NCBI GenBank assembly: GCA_963665155.2
Contig: CAXXFI010000002.1
Location: 496,001-560,000, forward strand
DNA: 64,000 nucleotides
Direction: 5' to 3'
Source of the DNA: UBA1141 sp963665155
Lineage (GTDB): Bacteria > Chloroflexota > Dehalococcoidia > Lucifugimonadales > UBA3495
Position numbers and translations under genes: made by a program. The notes beneath the pieces were generated by a model. The model made no database searches and was not told the DNA's origin. It saw only the letters and a program-made list of their open reading frames with translations. Positions 8,509-19,057 of this stretch are shown piece after piece (the stretch's first letter is position 1; each line of letters starts with the position of its first letter).

Positions 8509-9525
8509 TTGAAATCTGCTCGACATGCGTTAATCGCAATCCTCCGCTGGCTCTGGCATCCCAAGGTCAGGTTTGCGTTGGGCTTGGGTGTCAAGCCATT
8601 GGTTGGCTATTTGGTCGTGCGCGATACCGATTGAGGTTCTCTCGCCGCTCAACTCCAAGATGTCCCCGTCCGCTACGCATTCGCCTCTCTCTTTTTATTC
8701 TCCATGGCCATGGCCTTGCGAGCATATCGCTGGAAGCTATTGCTACTGGGCGAGAACGTCCCCTTACACCGTCTGCTGCTGGTGCAGAACGCGGGCATCG
8801 GCCTGAACAGCCTGTCCCCGATACGCGTAATCAGCGAAGCTGCTCAGTTCATCCTGCTCACCATCCGATACCGGGTTAAAAGAGAGATGGTTGCTGCCAC
8901 TTTGGGCGTGCAACGAGTATTGGACTTCGTCATAGGCGCCCTATTGTTAGGTTTCGGGCTTTTGTTTTTACCGGGGTTGCAGGTTTTCGCCCTGTATGTT
9001 CTGGGTGCGGGGGTTTTGGCCATCGTCAGCTTGTTGGCGGTGCCGTTGTTCATCTGGCTTGGCACCCGGCCAGAATTAACCCGCGTGTCTTTTTTGGCCT
9101 CCACGTCCGTATCACTGCGTCAGTTGATCCGGGCCCGGTTAAAGCTCACCTTTTCGTTTGTTCTCACCCTGGCCTACTGGCTCACCCTCGGTCTGTCGGC
9201 ATGGGTGCTGGCTTACGGCATGGGTATCGAAATATCCATTCTTTTGGCAACGCTGCTGGTCATAGGAACAATGACTTTTGTGGCGATGGTGCCTTCGCTA
9301 CCAGCTTCCGTGGGTACATTTGAGTTTGCGGTCTACTATTTGCTGACCGCATTTGGCATAGACCCAGTGGAGGCCCTCGGATACGCCCTGGTAATTCACG
9401 CTATTCTGTTTATCCCGCCCATCATCATGGCTTTAATGGTTTTGATTCCCTGGCCTCTGAACATGGGACGAATGATCGGGCTACCCTCTGCCTCCTCCGT
9501 AACCAATAGGGTGGAGGAATCGTAG
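8509..9525 (+). pseudogene. Flippase-like (UPF0104/LPG-synthase TM domain) membrane protein with in-frame TGA
   Basis: The frame from a TTG at 8509 to the stop at 9523-9525 reads as one membrane protein of about 338 codons, the usual size of YbhN/UPF0104-type flippase-like proteins, except for a single TGA at 8632-8634. Upstream of the TGA lies a typical first segment (LRWLWHPKVRFALGLG, then VGYLVVRDTD); downstream GSLAAQLQDVPVRYAFASL leads into RAYRWKLLL and the NSLSPIRVISEA motif. In relatives this position is often Trp, so TGG to TGA is likely. A shortened protein could start at ATG 8704, but would lack the first helix. Later segments are strongly hydrophobic (about seven helices). The start is uncertain because no clear ribosome site precedes it. 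Confidence 0.7.
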
Positions 9526-9819
9526 GTCCCGCCTCAAGTATTACCCGGCCTCGTCAGTTAGGCATTTAGTTCAGGCCATGCCGCTCCTCGGGATTCTCCG
9601 CGTTGCTCATAGCTGAGTCGGGATGACCCATCTTCCATCGCCGCATTTTGCCGTTATCACGTTATGAAAACACCAAGGCGTTTGGCGCTGTTTTCCCTAT
9701 AATTAATCTTCGAGGCACGGAGCACGGAAGCTGATCCCGGAAGCCGAGCACCAAAGCTGGCCTTCCGGTGATCTGGCATCCGCGCGGGCCATGGTTTGAG
9801 GGTGGACGGGAGAGATGGG

Positions 9820-11625
9820 ATGAGAACCGCAAACAAAGCCAAAGCTTGGATCGTTTCGGCAATCGCGATTGTAGTCTTGGCTTGCACCTCCAACAGCACC
9901 AGTCCCACAACTCAACCAGCGGCCACCGCAACACCTGTTATTGAGCAACCCGCTGGGCAATCCGAACCAACGGCTACGTTGGCGCCCGCCCCAACATCCT
10001 CAACCACGACCACTGGAAAGAAAATAGCCGCCACGCCGACTCCACTCCCAACTCAAGTTCCGGCGCAACTGTCCCGCAAATTGGAAAAACGTGAGGGGAC
10101 CCAGGGCGGTTCGTTGACCGTGGCGGGATTTGCCGATGTTCCCCACCGGGACGTGCACCAGACGATTCAGGAAACCTTGACCTCCATGGGACCGGGACTG
10201 GCCTATAGCCGATTGCTCAGGCTTCGGCCGGGCACAGGAGATAACCAGCCCAGCTTGCAACTAGAATGCGACCTCTGCCTGAGTTGGGAGTTAACTCCCG
10301 ACTTCGCTTACGAGTTCCAACTTCGTGAAGATGTCCGGTGGCAAAACATTGCGCCGGTGGACGGTCGCGCCTTGGTCGCCGACGACTTGGTTTTTAGCTA
10401 CGACCGCATCCGCACACCAGGATGGGCCAGCGCCGGGCTCTTCGCGTCTTGGGGTGGAGTCGAGGCGCTTAGTCCCCATCGCCTCCGGATTGATCTGGCA
10501 ATGGCCGACGCCGACGCTCTGTTGTCCCTAGCCGACGGCCATAGCAAAATTGTCGCTCGGGAGGTTGTGGAGCAATTTGGAGACCTTCGCGAAAGTCCGG
10601 TAGTCGGTACTGGACCCTGGATTTGGGTTGAATCCGAAGACAAGGGTGGCACTGTCCTTCGCCGCAACCCGGACTATTTTGAGGCTGGACTGCCCTACCT
10701 CGACGAATTGGCAATCAAGCCCATCAGAGCCGAGGGCAAAATCAATTCCTCCGGTCTTGAGCGTATGGCGGCGTTACAGGGAGGGATGGTGGATATGACC
10801 ATCCTGCCGCCCAACGAATGGCGGCAACTTAGAGATTCAGGCGCGGACATAGGCTCTGCTCTGTCCCGCCAGTCTGGCACGGGCGTATCCCTGGCTTTCA
10901 ACGTGCGCTCGGAACAACTGTCCGATGTGGCCGTGCGTCGGGCCATCTGGCGTGCAATCGACCCTTGGAATTATGTGGACACCGTCTGGGCAGGACAGGG
11001 GTTCGTCAGCGTTGGCATTCCGGTTCCAACTTCGGATTGGCTGCTGGGACGTAATGAAATGCGGGGCCAATATTTCGCCGACCCTGGCATGGCCAGAGAG
11101 ACGCTGAGGGAAGCTCTGATCAAAACAGGCTCCAGCGGCGAAATCGAGATCACCGTTCGGACCGAGGAATTCGGAGATGCCTACTTGGACCTGGAGCAAC
11201 GCCTGACCGAAGACTTGCGTCAGGTGGGATTCGACCCTAGTATCCGTCGGCTCAATCCTTCCCAATTTAGCGACATAGTCCTGAATCAAAGAGACTATCA
11301 AATCGCTCTGGGAGTGTTGCCGCCAACGTCAACTACCAACAGTTTTTTGATGGCACTGCTACACAGCCAAGGACGGTGGAACATCTCCGGCCATCAAAAC
11401 CTGGAATTGGACGGGATGATCGAAGCCCAAGCCGCAGAGTTCGACCCCGAGAAGCGGGAAGATATGCTCAAGGAGATCCAGCGGCAGGTCATGGACGAAG
11501 CCTATTTATTCAGCCCAGTTACCGGCGCATCCCGCTGGGTGTTCGACCCGCTAGTCAGAGGGTTTCATCCCAACACCGCCCTGTCCGAATACCATTATTG
11601 GTCCCAAGTTTGGCTCGACCGGTGA
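9820..11625 (+). CDS. ABC transporter substrate-binding lipoprotein, family 5 (peptide/opine/nickel type)
   Basis: A 601-residue extracellular solute-binding protein of the SBP_bac_5 family. Residues 1-22 form a lipoprotein signal with lipobox VLAC, followed by a Ser/Thr/Pro-rich tether (about 23-85) as in surface-anchored binding proteins. The binding domain starts at GGSLTVAGFADVPHRDVHQ. Typical features are the YEFQLREDVRWQ strand, DLVFSYDRI and VVGTGPWIW. I chose the ATG at 9820 with GGGAGAGA just upstream; a TTG at 9796 would only lengthen the cytoplasmic end. No permease or ATPase genes adjoin it, so it probably works with a transporter encoded elsewhere. 9526-9819 holds no gene. Confidence 0.88.
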   Translation: MRTANKAKAWIVSAIAIVVLACTSNSTSPTTQPAATATPVIEQPAGQSEPTATLAPAPTSSTTTTGKKIAATPTPLPTQVPAQLSRKLEKREGTQGGSLTVAGFADVPHRDVHQTIQETLTSMGPGLAYSRLLRLRPGTGDNQPSLQLECDLCLSWELTPDFAYEFQLREDVRWQNIAPVDGRALVADDLVFSYDRIRTPGWASAGLFASWGGVEALSPHRLRIDLAMADADALLSLADGHSKIVAREVVEQFGDLRESPVVGTGPWIWVESEDKGGTVLRRNPDYFEAGLPYLDELAIKPIRAEGKINSSGLERMAALQGGMVDMTILPPNEWRQLRDSGADIGSALSRQSGTGVSLAFNVRSEQLSDVAVRRAIWRAIDPWNYVDTVWAGQGFVSVGIPVPTSDWLLGRNEMRGQYFADPGMARETLREALIKTGSSGEIEITVRTEEFGDAYLDLEQRLTEDLRQVGFDPSIRRLNPSQFSDIVLNQRDYQIALGVLPPTSTTNSFLMALLHSQGRWNISGHQNLELDGMIEAQAAEFDPEKREDMLKEIQRQVMDEAYLFSPVTGASRWVFDPLVRGFHPNTALSEYHYWSQVWLDR

Positions 11626-11627
11626 TT

Positions 11628-11741
11628 GGGTCGTTCGTGGTAATTTCGCCCGTTCGTGGTGACTTGGCCCGTTAGCGGTAATCTGGTCCGTTCGTGGCCA
11701 TTTCGCCCGTTAGCGGTGACTTGGCCCGTTCGTGGTGACGA
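11628..11741 (+). repeat. Six tandem copies of a 19-bp degenerate repeat
   Basis: Six contiguous 19-bp units at 11628, 11647, 11666, 11685, 11704 and 11723 share the core CCGTTCGTGGTGA or CCGTTAGCGGTGA. Core variants (TCG or AGC in the middle) alternate irregularly. The array starts 2 bp after the stop of the binding-protein gene. The same 13-bp core opens the palindrome at 56854-56917. There are no spacers, so this is not CRISPR. Confidence 0.85.
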
Positions 11742-11914
11742 CGTGTGCGCAATTGATCCGTTCCGATTCACCTTGGAATCTGCTTTGCCTTAGGTCATTG
11801 GTTATTTAGTTCCACCAATAGAAAGTGAATCCAGTCGGGTTAATAGTATAACATCGGCTGCTTGACGCACCTGTCATAATCCTTGATTGCATTTTCTGGT
11901 GGAGACGGGGGAGG

Positions 11915-13584
11915 GAGCCTGTCTCAGAAAGCCGGGCACTGACTGGGTCCTGGCGGCTAAAATAAGGGCAGTCTTTCACGAGGAGGCCGCTCATGCCGCT
12001 AAGGCCGGTTAACCGCGACCAAGCCTGGCTGCTCCCACCGACCCTCGATGACCTCCTTCCCAAAGATCACCCAGCCCGATTCGTTGCCGCTTTTGTTAGC
12101 GGACTAGACCGCGACGCCTGGAAGGGAATGGAGATCGACATCCAGGGCGATCCGTTGGGTGCTCCAGCCTATGACGCACAGGTCTTGCTCAGCGTCTGGC
12201 TCAACGGGTTTATGATCGGAATACGGTCTTCCCGGAAGCTGGAGGCGGCCTGTCGGGATCAGATTCCCTTCCTGTGGTTGACCGGATGGCAGCACCCTGA
12301 TCACAACACGCTGTGGCGGTTTTACCAGGCCCACCGGTCCGCCATGCGGGGGTTGCTGAGGCATACGGTCCGGACCGCGGTAGAAGTGGGGCTGGTGGAT
12401 CTAGCGGTGCAGGCCGTGGACGGCACGAAGATCGCGGCCAACGCCGCAGGAGACCAGACCTACGATACGGCGAAACTCGAGCGTTTGCTGGCCAGGACTG
12501 AGGAGACCATCGGCGATCTAGAGGCCCAGAACGAAGGAGGGGATGATCCGCCGCCACCCCGGCTTCCAACAGAACTTCAGAAGGCCCAAGTCTTGCGGGA
12601 GCGCATCTTGCACGCTATGAACCGGCTCGCGCAGGACCACCGGCTTACCCGTGTGAACCTGACGGATGGAGATGCCCAATTGATGAAGGGCCGGCAGGGA
12701 ATCATGCCCGGCTATAACGCCCAAGCGATGGCATCGCCAGTTGCTCAGTTATCGGGCAATGGCATGTTGATTACCGCCGCTGACGTGGTTAATTCCGCAG
12801 CCGATTCTGGTCAGTTAATTCCTATGCTGGAACAAGCCGAAGAGATTATTGGGGAACCGGTGCCGGTCACTCTGGCCGATGGCGGCTATCATACCGCAGC
12901 CAACCTGGCATCCGCTGAACAACGGGAGACCTGTTGGTGATGCCTGAACGCTATCACCCAGGCGTACAAGGCCCCTACTTCAAAGATAAATTCGTCCATG
13001 ATCCTGCCACCGACACTTACCTCTGTCCTGAGGGTCAGCGACTGCCCTTTAGGGGGCTCCGCAAGAAAAACAGCAACATTACCGGCCCATGCCGAGTTTA
13101 CCGAGCCTCAAGAAGGGTTTGCGGGACCTGCCCAGCTTACGGAGTATGCACCAAAGACGCCCATACCGGGAGGGCGTTGTGGATTGGTCCCTCTGATGCT
13201 CTACTGCGGAAACACCGGCATTGGATGACCACCGAGAGAGCCGGGCGCCTGTATGCTAGGCGGAAAGGGCTGATCGAGCCCATCTTCGGCATCCTGAAAG
13301 AACAGCTTGGGGCCCGCCGGTTTTTACTTCGGGGGCTAGTGAATGTTCGGGCTGAGTTCACAATGCTGGCAACCGCCTTCAATCTCCGGACGTTATGGCG
13401 AGTTTGGAGAACCCGCTGGTGACCACTCGCGACACAGGGCACTTAGCGCCTAAATCGGCCAATGTCCCTATAAGCTAGATCAGGCTAGGCGCATCAACCC
13501 TTTTTACTCGCTTTCATGGGAACCCTCGAACCCGGAAAACATTCTGCGTCCGATTCCCCTGCAACAACCTTCTGACACAGGCTC
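11915..13584 (+). mobile_element. IS1182-family insertion sequence (type A), transposase frameshifted
   Basis: A 1670-bp element bounded by 15-bp inverted repeats: GAGCCTGTCTCAGAA at 11915-11929 and its near-complement TTCTGACACAGGCTC at 13570-13584 (one mismatch). It contains one transposase gene broken by a frameshift. No target duplication is obvious. It differs in ends and transposase from the other IS1182-type element at 47.5-51.8 kb, which has CTAG borders. Confidence 0.85.
11993..13422 (+). pseudogene. IS1182-family transposase with one frameshift
   Basis: DDE transposase in two overlapping frames. The first part (11993-12940) carries the N-terminal domain (LLPPTLDDLLPKDHPARF), the first Asp in VQAVDGTKIAANA and the second in VTLADGGYHT. 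The second (about 12934-13422) carries the YFKDKF / CPEGQ segment, a Cys-rich stretch and the region with the catalytic Glu (GLIEPIFGILKEQLGAR). Shifting frame -1 after AEQR at about 12925 gives the natural-looking join AEQR-GDLLVMPERY. There is no A-run or other strong slippery site, and intact relatives are single frames, so mutation is more likely than programmed frameshifting. ATG at 11993 with GAGGAGG upstream. Confidence 0.85.
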
Positions 13585-13687
13585 GAGAGTCGATGTATAC
13601 CTGAAACACGGCTTGGCGGTTTTGGTGGCGGTAGGCTGGGGCATCAATGCTCAGTCCAAAACTCATGGTCGGCTCATCTTGGGTTAA

Positions 13688-13861
13688 TTATAATGATCGA
13701 TTAATTCCGTTTATTAGGCGATAGCAAGTATCCACAGTTGGCACAGAAATGTGCTCGACCTGCAGATGGAGGACATGGGCCTGTTCCAAGTCATCTAACT
13801 GACGGCCAAGATCCACCACTGCTCTACTGAGTTGCTCCCTGGTCTTTTCTGCATCCGTCAT
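13688..13861 (-). CDS. Small hypothetical protein, probably helical
   Basis: A 57-residue reading frame starting MTDAEKTREQLSRAVVDLG, with a likely amphipathic or coiled-coil helix over about 3-35 and no recognised domain. The ATG at 13861 has AGGAG 7 bases upstream, which is the main support. It lies just beyond the right end of the IS1182 element, so it could be the surviving start of a longer gene. No function can be assigned. Confidence 0.4.
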   Translation of the reverse strand: MTDAEKTREQLSRAVVDLGRQLDDLEQAHVLHLQVEHISVPTVDTCYRLINGINRSL

Positions 13862-14133
13862 GACGGTCTCCTGCTGGAAGCCAAACCCGCCCACGGCGGG
13901 GGGTTAGATAGTCATTCAAGGTTGAGAATATCGCCACCATCTTACCAGATATGGCGAAGGGGAAAGTTCAAGGGGGGAGTGAGCTCACTTTATCAGGGGG
14001 TCTCGGGGGATATCTTAACCAGAGGGCGCTCCAAAACGGGAGTCCGGTGCGCCCTGATTAAAAAGAGAATAATTTCGGGAGGCACCGAAAGGACTTGGTT
14101 TCGGACCAGTTTTAGACATGCAGTGTTGTTGTC

Positions 14134-14174
14134 CAGGGAAAATGTCAGGGTTAAGCGTTCAGGGAAAATGTCAG
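14134..14174 (-). repeat. Paired terminal repeats resembling an IS21-type end
   Basis: Two 15-bp copies of CAGGGAAAATGTCAG (14134-14148 and 14160-14174) lie 26 bp apart. On the minus strand they read TGACATTTTCCCTG, the kind of multiple terminal repeat seen at IS21-family ends. No matching istA/istB genes are nearby, so this is probably a solo end. The rest of 13862-14225 shows no gene. Confidence 0.4.
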
Positions 14175-14225
14175 TATGCTTTGGTGTATTTGGTTTTAGC
14201 AAAACGTAGTTAATGGCTTGACTGA

Positions 14226-14411
14226 CTACCTTTCCTGGGATGCCTTGGGTCCTCGACCCCATCTGTACTTCTCAAAGATGGGACTTAAATCCAGCAGGCT
14301 CACCATCTCTTCCAGGAAGAACGCTAGATGCCCTTCCGGTAGCCACTCCCTTGGCGCTTGGGGCAGCAGGTAGGCTTGGTCTATTGAATAAGCGCGAAAG
14401 CTGTTGGCCAT
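14226..14411 (-). pseudogene. N-terminal fragment of an IS1182-type transposase
   Basis: A 61-codon frame beginning MANSFRAYSIDQAYLLPQ and continuing EWLPEGHLAFFLEEMVSLLDLS matches the start of IS1182-type transposases (SLDQ-LLPP, DWLPEGHLA, F--D-VD-LDLS). It ends abruptly before the DDE domain. It differs from the two other IS1182-type transposases here and so records a third lineage. Confidence 0.6.
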
Positions 14412-14502
14412 GCAACACCTCCCCTCACGTCCCCTCTACCTTGACTTGCTACTACCTTCTTGGCGCCTTTCTTCCCATTACCCGGAAATATCGGACACAC
14501 TC

Positions 14503-15968
14503 CTAGTATTACAACGTCAGTTCAGGGAGGGATGTGGGGTGATGCCCGCATGGCGGCGCGGCGCTTGGCATGGGAGCGTTTGGCCCGTTCGTTACTGTCC
14601 TGCGTATCCTCAAGCCACCGCAGCAACTCGGTTGGCCCGAACCGTTCCCGGGGCAGCATTTCCCGCACCACCCGGTAGACCTGCGGCCTCGTGATCCGGG
14701 GCATCTTTTTCCCCCCAAGCCTGTTGCAGGCTCAGCAGAAAAGCTCCGCCCAGCAGGCACAGGGCCACGTGGTGATGCCAGCCAGCCCAGGTGCGGGTCT
14801 CGTACTCGTCCAGGCCTACGTCGCTTTTCTCCGTCTCAAACTCCGTTTCTATACGCCAACGGGAGCCTCCCACGTATGCCAGGGTCTCCAACGGGGTATC
14901 CTCCGGAGCATTGGACAGGTAGTAGCGGGGTTCGCTGCCGTCCCGGTTCCGGCGGTAGACGGCCCAGTGGATTTCGCCGGGCTTGCGCCTGCTGGTCGGT
15001 CGCACCCTCTGGGCGCTGAAAAGGTAGCTGCGTGGCCCCTGGCTTCCCTCGGCCACCGTAATCTCACGCCAGGCCTCCTCCGGCAACTCGTCGCTGCGCT
15101 GCTCCATGGTCCGGCGCTGACCGTCTCGCAGCCTGGGTTTGCGGGGACGCCCGAATCCCTGATACTCCGCACTGGTCCAGGCAGGCTCCGGCGGCCACAC
15201 CGTAAAGCCGGACGGAACGTCCAGCACGTACCACATCCCCAAGGCCGCCAGGCCCTCCCGGAAGGACGGCGACATCCCGAAGGCGTCGTCCGCCGCGACC
15301 CATCCAGCCTTCAGGTGGCCCCGCTCCTGTGCCCGCCCCACCATCTCCAAGGCCAACTCCGTCTTGGACCGGTAGCCCTGCCTATCCTCCGGCACACCCG
15401 CCGCCTCACACCGGTCTTTGTCCGAGGTCCAACTCTCGGGCAGATACAGCCCCTTGTCCACCAATGCCCGTCCCAACGGGCTGACATAGGCCAGGAACAT
15501 CCCCGCCTGGCAGTTGGCCACCTTCCCCAGCCTCCCGCAGTACTGCCGGGCCACTCCCACCGACTTCCTCCCCTGCTTGGGAAAGTCGCTGCCGTCCAGC
15601 ACCCACACCCCTTCCGGATGCTCCAGCCGGGTTCCCAGGTACTCCTGCAGCCGTCCTATAATCACCTCATCGTCCCAGGGAGAATCGGTGAGAAACCGCT
15701 GCATCCCTCGGGCTGACCCCGGAACCGTCTCCGACAGGTTCTCAGCGTTGCGCCGCTCCCCAGACTGTACCAGCAGGGCCTGGAGATAATGACCGCTGTG
15801 CTCCCGCGTCTCCCGGCGGCCAAACAGCGGCGCGAAGTAAGCGTGAAAATCCCGAAATGACCCGTACACCTGCTCGAAAGCTGCCGCATCCACATCCCCA
15901 CCTCACCCGCCTATTCCCTCTCCAGCTACACAGTCATCCTATCAAACTAACTGACGTTGTAATACTAG
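14503..15968 (-). mobile_element. Complete IS701-family insertion sequence with CTAG target duplication
   Basis: A complete element of 1458 bp (14507-15964) with perfect 16-bp terminal inverted repeats TATTACAACGTCAGTT, flanked by CTAG at 14503-14506 and 15965-15968. A 4-bp YTAR-type duplication is known for IS701-family elements. One intact transposase gene lies on the minus strand. The element interrupts a plus-strand frame of unknown identity: joining across one CTAG gives ...PEISDTLLDPVMGI... The first 12 bases of its ends nearly match the ends of the three MITEs at 49.4, 49.9 and 54.5 kb. Confidence 0.92.
14610..15893 (-). CDS. IS701-family transposase
   Basis: A 427-residue DDE transposase of the IS701 type, cutting at the 16-bp element ends. 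Characteristic segments are GVWVLDGSDFPKQGRKSVGV with the first Asp (about 96-115), QYCGRLGKVANCQ, the second Asp in GWVAADDAFG (about 198-207), and WRIETEFETEKSDVGLDEYE with the catalytic Glu (about 345-364). No frameshift is visible, so it may be active and could act in trans on the MITEs sharing its terminal bases. The start is GTG at 15893. The GC content exceeds that of its surroundings. Confidence 0.92.
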   Translation of the reverse strand: MDAAAFEQVYGSFRDFHAYFAPLFGRRETREHSGHYLQALLVQSGERRNAENLSETVPGSARGMQRFLTDSPWDDEVIIGRLQEYLGTRLEHPEGVWVLDGSDFPKQGRKSVGVARQYCGRLGKVANCQAGMFLAYVSPLGRALVDKGLYLPESWTSDKDRCEAAGVPEDRQGYRSKTELALEMVGRAQERGHLKAGWVAADDAFGMSPSFREGLAALGMWYVLDVPSGFTVWPPEPAWTSAEYQGFGRPRKPRLRDGQRRTMEQRSDELPEEAWREITVAEGSQGPRSYLFSAQRVRPTSRRKPGEIHWAVYRRNRDGSEPRYYLSNAPEDTPLETLAYVGGSRWRIETEFETEKSDVGLDEYETRTWAGWHHHVALCLLGGAFLLSLQQAWGEKDAPDHEAAGLPGGAGNAAPGTVRANRVAAVA

Positions 15969-16349
15969 ATCCGGTCATGGGCATCATCATGAATACTGCC
16001 GTGGTCATGCCCGCCATTCTCCTGGGCATTGCGCAGGATTAGTCGAAAGCATAGAATCTCTACCAGAAATTACTCATGATTTGCCATCATGAGGTGACGC
16101 CGTGGCTAAGAAGCCTCTACGTCGACTTACACTACCGAGAAGAAAAATGGTATTGGGCACTGAATACGAACATGTGGGATCCCTTGGACGAATCTACCAG
16201 TCACACTGCCTTCTTGGCTCCGCACCTACTTCGGTCTTGCAGAGGTAGTTTTATCTACACTCGTAGTGACGAATTGCTTAGTCGCCAAATGTGTTAATTT
16301 AGCCATCCAGGAGAAGCAATCGACTGCTTAACACTACCGGGAGGATTGA
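15969..16349. other. Intergenic stretch without a recognised gene
   Basis: This 381-bp region between the IS701 element and the molybdoprotein gene contains only the short tail of the frame interrupted by the IS (ending GIAQD and TAG near 16042), then sequence with no recognisable gene. GGGAGG at about 16339 serves the next start. Confidence 0.4.
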
Positions 16350-18667
16350 ATGAGCTCCTTAGGTAAACCCACGAACCGATTTGAGGACTACCAACTATTG
16401 ACCGGGACAGGTTCTTACGTGGCAGATATAAAGTTGCCTGAAATGCTTCACGCATTTGTTGTGCGAAGCCCGCACGCCCACGCACAAATTCGGACGATTG
16501 ATGTGTCCCAAGCTCAAAACCTCCCCGGCGTGGTGTCCGTAATCACCGCGCAAGATGTCGCTGGAGCGCTGGGAGACATCAGCACGACTCCCCCATGGGA
16601 AGACCCGTCGATAAGGTTAATGCGTGCTCCTGGTCAACCTGTTTTGGCCAATGACCGAGTACATTTCGTTGGGCAACCCGTGGCAGTAGTGGTGGCGGAA
16701 AGCCCGGAGCTAGCACAGGATGCGGCGGAAGCCGTTATTGTCGACTATGAGCCTTTGGCCGTTATAGTGGACGCTTTCGAAGCTTTAAAGGACGATGCGT
16801 ATCATTTGCATTCGGAATTGGGCACCAATCTGGCCATGCACCTGGTCCGGGAAGGCGGAGACATCGACGCTGCGTTCAGGGCTGCTGACTTAGTAGTGAA
16901 CCAACGATACGAAGTGCAGCGGTTGGCGCCGTCACCATTGGAGGCTAGGGGGTGGTCGCTTACTACGAGCCAATACAGGACATGCTAACCGTTTGGGACT
17001 CTACTCAGGAACCTCATCAAGTCCGAGATGAACTTGCTCATCAGTTGGTGCGCACCGATGCCAAAGTGCGGGTGATCGCCCCGGACGTCGGAGGCGGCTT
17101 TGGCCAAAAGGCGGCAGTATTTCCCGAGGAGATATTGGTGCCCTATCTGGCAATTCAATTGAGACGCCCCGTGAAATGGATTGAAGATCGGCAAGAAAAT
17201 ATGTTGGCGTTTCAGGCCAGGGGCCACACCGTGGATGTGGAAGCGGCTGCCAAATCTGACGGGACTATCCTCGGTATGAGAATCAAGATAGTGGCCGACC
17301 TCGGCGCATTCTTCATGTCCGCCACTCCTTTAGTGCCTATGCTGGCATCACAACGCATCGCCGGTCCGTACAAGACCCCCGCCATGGGAGTTGAAGTGCT
17401 CGGCGCTTTGACCAACAAACCTCCTACCGGTCCGTACCGTGGCGCTGGGGGGCCCGAATCGGCCTTCTGTATGGAACGTACCGTTGATTTAATCGCTAAA
17501 GACTTGGGCTTGGACCCTGCTGAGGTGAGGTACCGGAATCTCATTCCCAGAGACAACTTCCCTTTCGATACGCCAACGGGTTTGACTTACGATTCGGGGG
17601 ACTATGAGAGAGGCTTGGATAAAGTATTGGAATTGGCGGACTACCAAAATTGGCGTAAATGGTCAGGGACCCTTACGCCAGATGGTCAATATATAGGGGT
17701 AGGTATAGCAACCGTTGTCAAAGCCTCTGGCGGCGGCGGAGACATGCTGACAGAAGGCGCCAAAGTGGATATCGATAGGTCGGGGCGCGTGACAGTCTAT
17801 ACTGGATTATCGCCTCATGGTCAAGGGACGGAGACAACCTTCACCCAGCTTGTATGTAAGGAGTTGGGAGTAGATCCAGAACAGGTTACGGTAATTCACG
17901 GAGACACTTCGTTGGTGCCGTTCGGGCACGGCACAGCGGCTAGCAGGGGAACAGTCACTGGGGCAAATGCGCTGTATGTAGTTCTGCAAGAAGCTAAAGA
18001 TAAGTTGGCGCAAGTGGCCGCTCATATTCTGAAAGTCCCCGCTGCAGATATTGAATTCGGGAAAAGAGGTCTCTACTCGAGTCAGATTCCACAGCAAATA
18101 GCCACCTTCTCAGAAGTTGCCGGCGCTGCCCACAGTGAGGAGGACTTGCCTCCCGAAGTCAGCGTCGGATTGGAATTTAGAGGAAGTTTTACATTGCCCA
18201 GCACCCCATTCGGGTTTGGCGCTCATGTGGTAGTGGTGCAGGTCGACCCTGGAACAGGAGAAATCAAAATCCTTCGTTATGCGGCGGTTCATGCCTGTGG
18301 CCGAATCATAAATCCCACATTGGTAGAGGGCCAGATTCATGGGGCTATCGCCCAAGGTGTGGGACAAGCCCTAAGTGAGGGTATGGTTTATAGCGAAGAG
18401 GGGCAACCTTTAACTGGCAGCCTTATGGATTACGCTCTCCCATTGGCCGGTGATATTCCGGATATCGTGCTGGGTACTATTGAAACCCCGTCCCCCTTGA
18501 ACCCATTAGGAGTCAAAGGAATCGGGGAATTACCTACTGTGGCCGCTCCTGTAGCCGTCACAAACGCCGTGATGGACGCTTTAGCTGGGGCCGGTGTGCG
18601 GCATATTGACACGCCTTTGACCCCCGAGAAGATTTGGCGCGCTTTGCGACATAGCGAGGCCACGTAG
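16350..18667 (+). pseudogene. Xanthine dehydrogenase-family molybdopterin-binding large subunit, one frameshift
   Basis: About 770 codons of a CoxL/XdhA-type molybdenum hydroxylase large subunit in two frames. The first part holds the a/b hammerhead domain (TGTGSYVADIKLPEMLHAFV). The second holds the Mo-pterin domains with DVGGGFGQK, TGPYRGAGGPE (an aldehyde-oxidase or form II type loop, not the VAYRCSFR loop of CO dehydrogenase) and the active-site Glu in KGIGELPTVAAP. The frame is lost at a G-run at 16948-16952: one extra G would give EARG-VVAYYEPIQD. No FAD or FeS subunit genes adjoin. It is either a recent pseudogene or a homopolymer error. ATG with GGGAGG upstream. Confidence 0.85.
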
Positions 18668-19057
18668 TTGTTGAGAAAATCACCCTAGTTTTGAAAAGAG
18701 AATCACCATGGCGACATCAGTTTCTCGGATAATAAACGCGGGGACTATTTACACCTATAATAGAACGCGTTTGCAGTGTGATACCAGCCGAGATTGAAGC
18801 GCTACGAAAAATGGAGCCCCTAGCGTCATTAACCATGCGTTCGAATCAATGCTGCCAAACGTACTTGTTTTTCTGTACGAGCCTCTTCTTTCTAGCGCAG
18901 TACGTTTAGTACAAGCTGATGGAGTGCAGGAGGCCGGAGGCATTGCCACAGTACTAAGAGGTTGCCCGGAGCGGTAGCGTCGACGCTAAAATCAGATAGT
19001 GACTAGATGTTACAGATGTTAACATCCTGGTGGAATCAACGAGCCTAAGAGGTGGCT
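18668..19057. other. Intergenic stretch, no clear gene
   Basis: A 390-bp gap. A plus-strand frame at about 18810-18975 reads protein-like (GAPSVINHAFESMLPNVLV) but has no start or recognised family, and may be a remnant. Confidence 0.3.

Noticed and set aside
8632..8634. TGA recoded as tryptophan or selenocysteine
   Set aside because: TGA ends many genes in the window, no SECIS-like hairpin was seen after it, and the expected residue is Trp. A nonsense mutation is simpler.
11628..11741. Possible CRISPR array
   Set aside because: The 19-bp units are contiguous with no spacers, and no cas genes are present.
12920..12945. Programmed frameshift in the IS1182-type transposase
   Set aside because: No strong slippery heptamer; IS1182-type transposases are normally single frames. 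A simple mutation explains it better.
14691..15716. Long plus-strand open frame across the IS701 transposase
   Set aside because: It is the antisense of a clear transposase gene and has no recognisable protein features.
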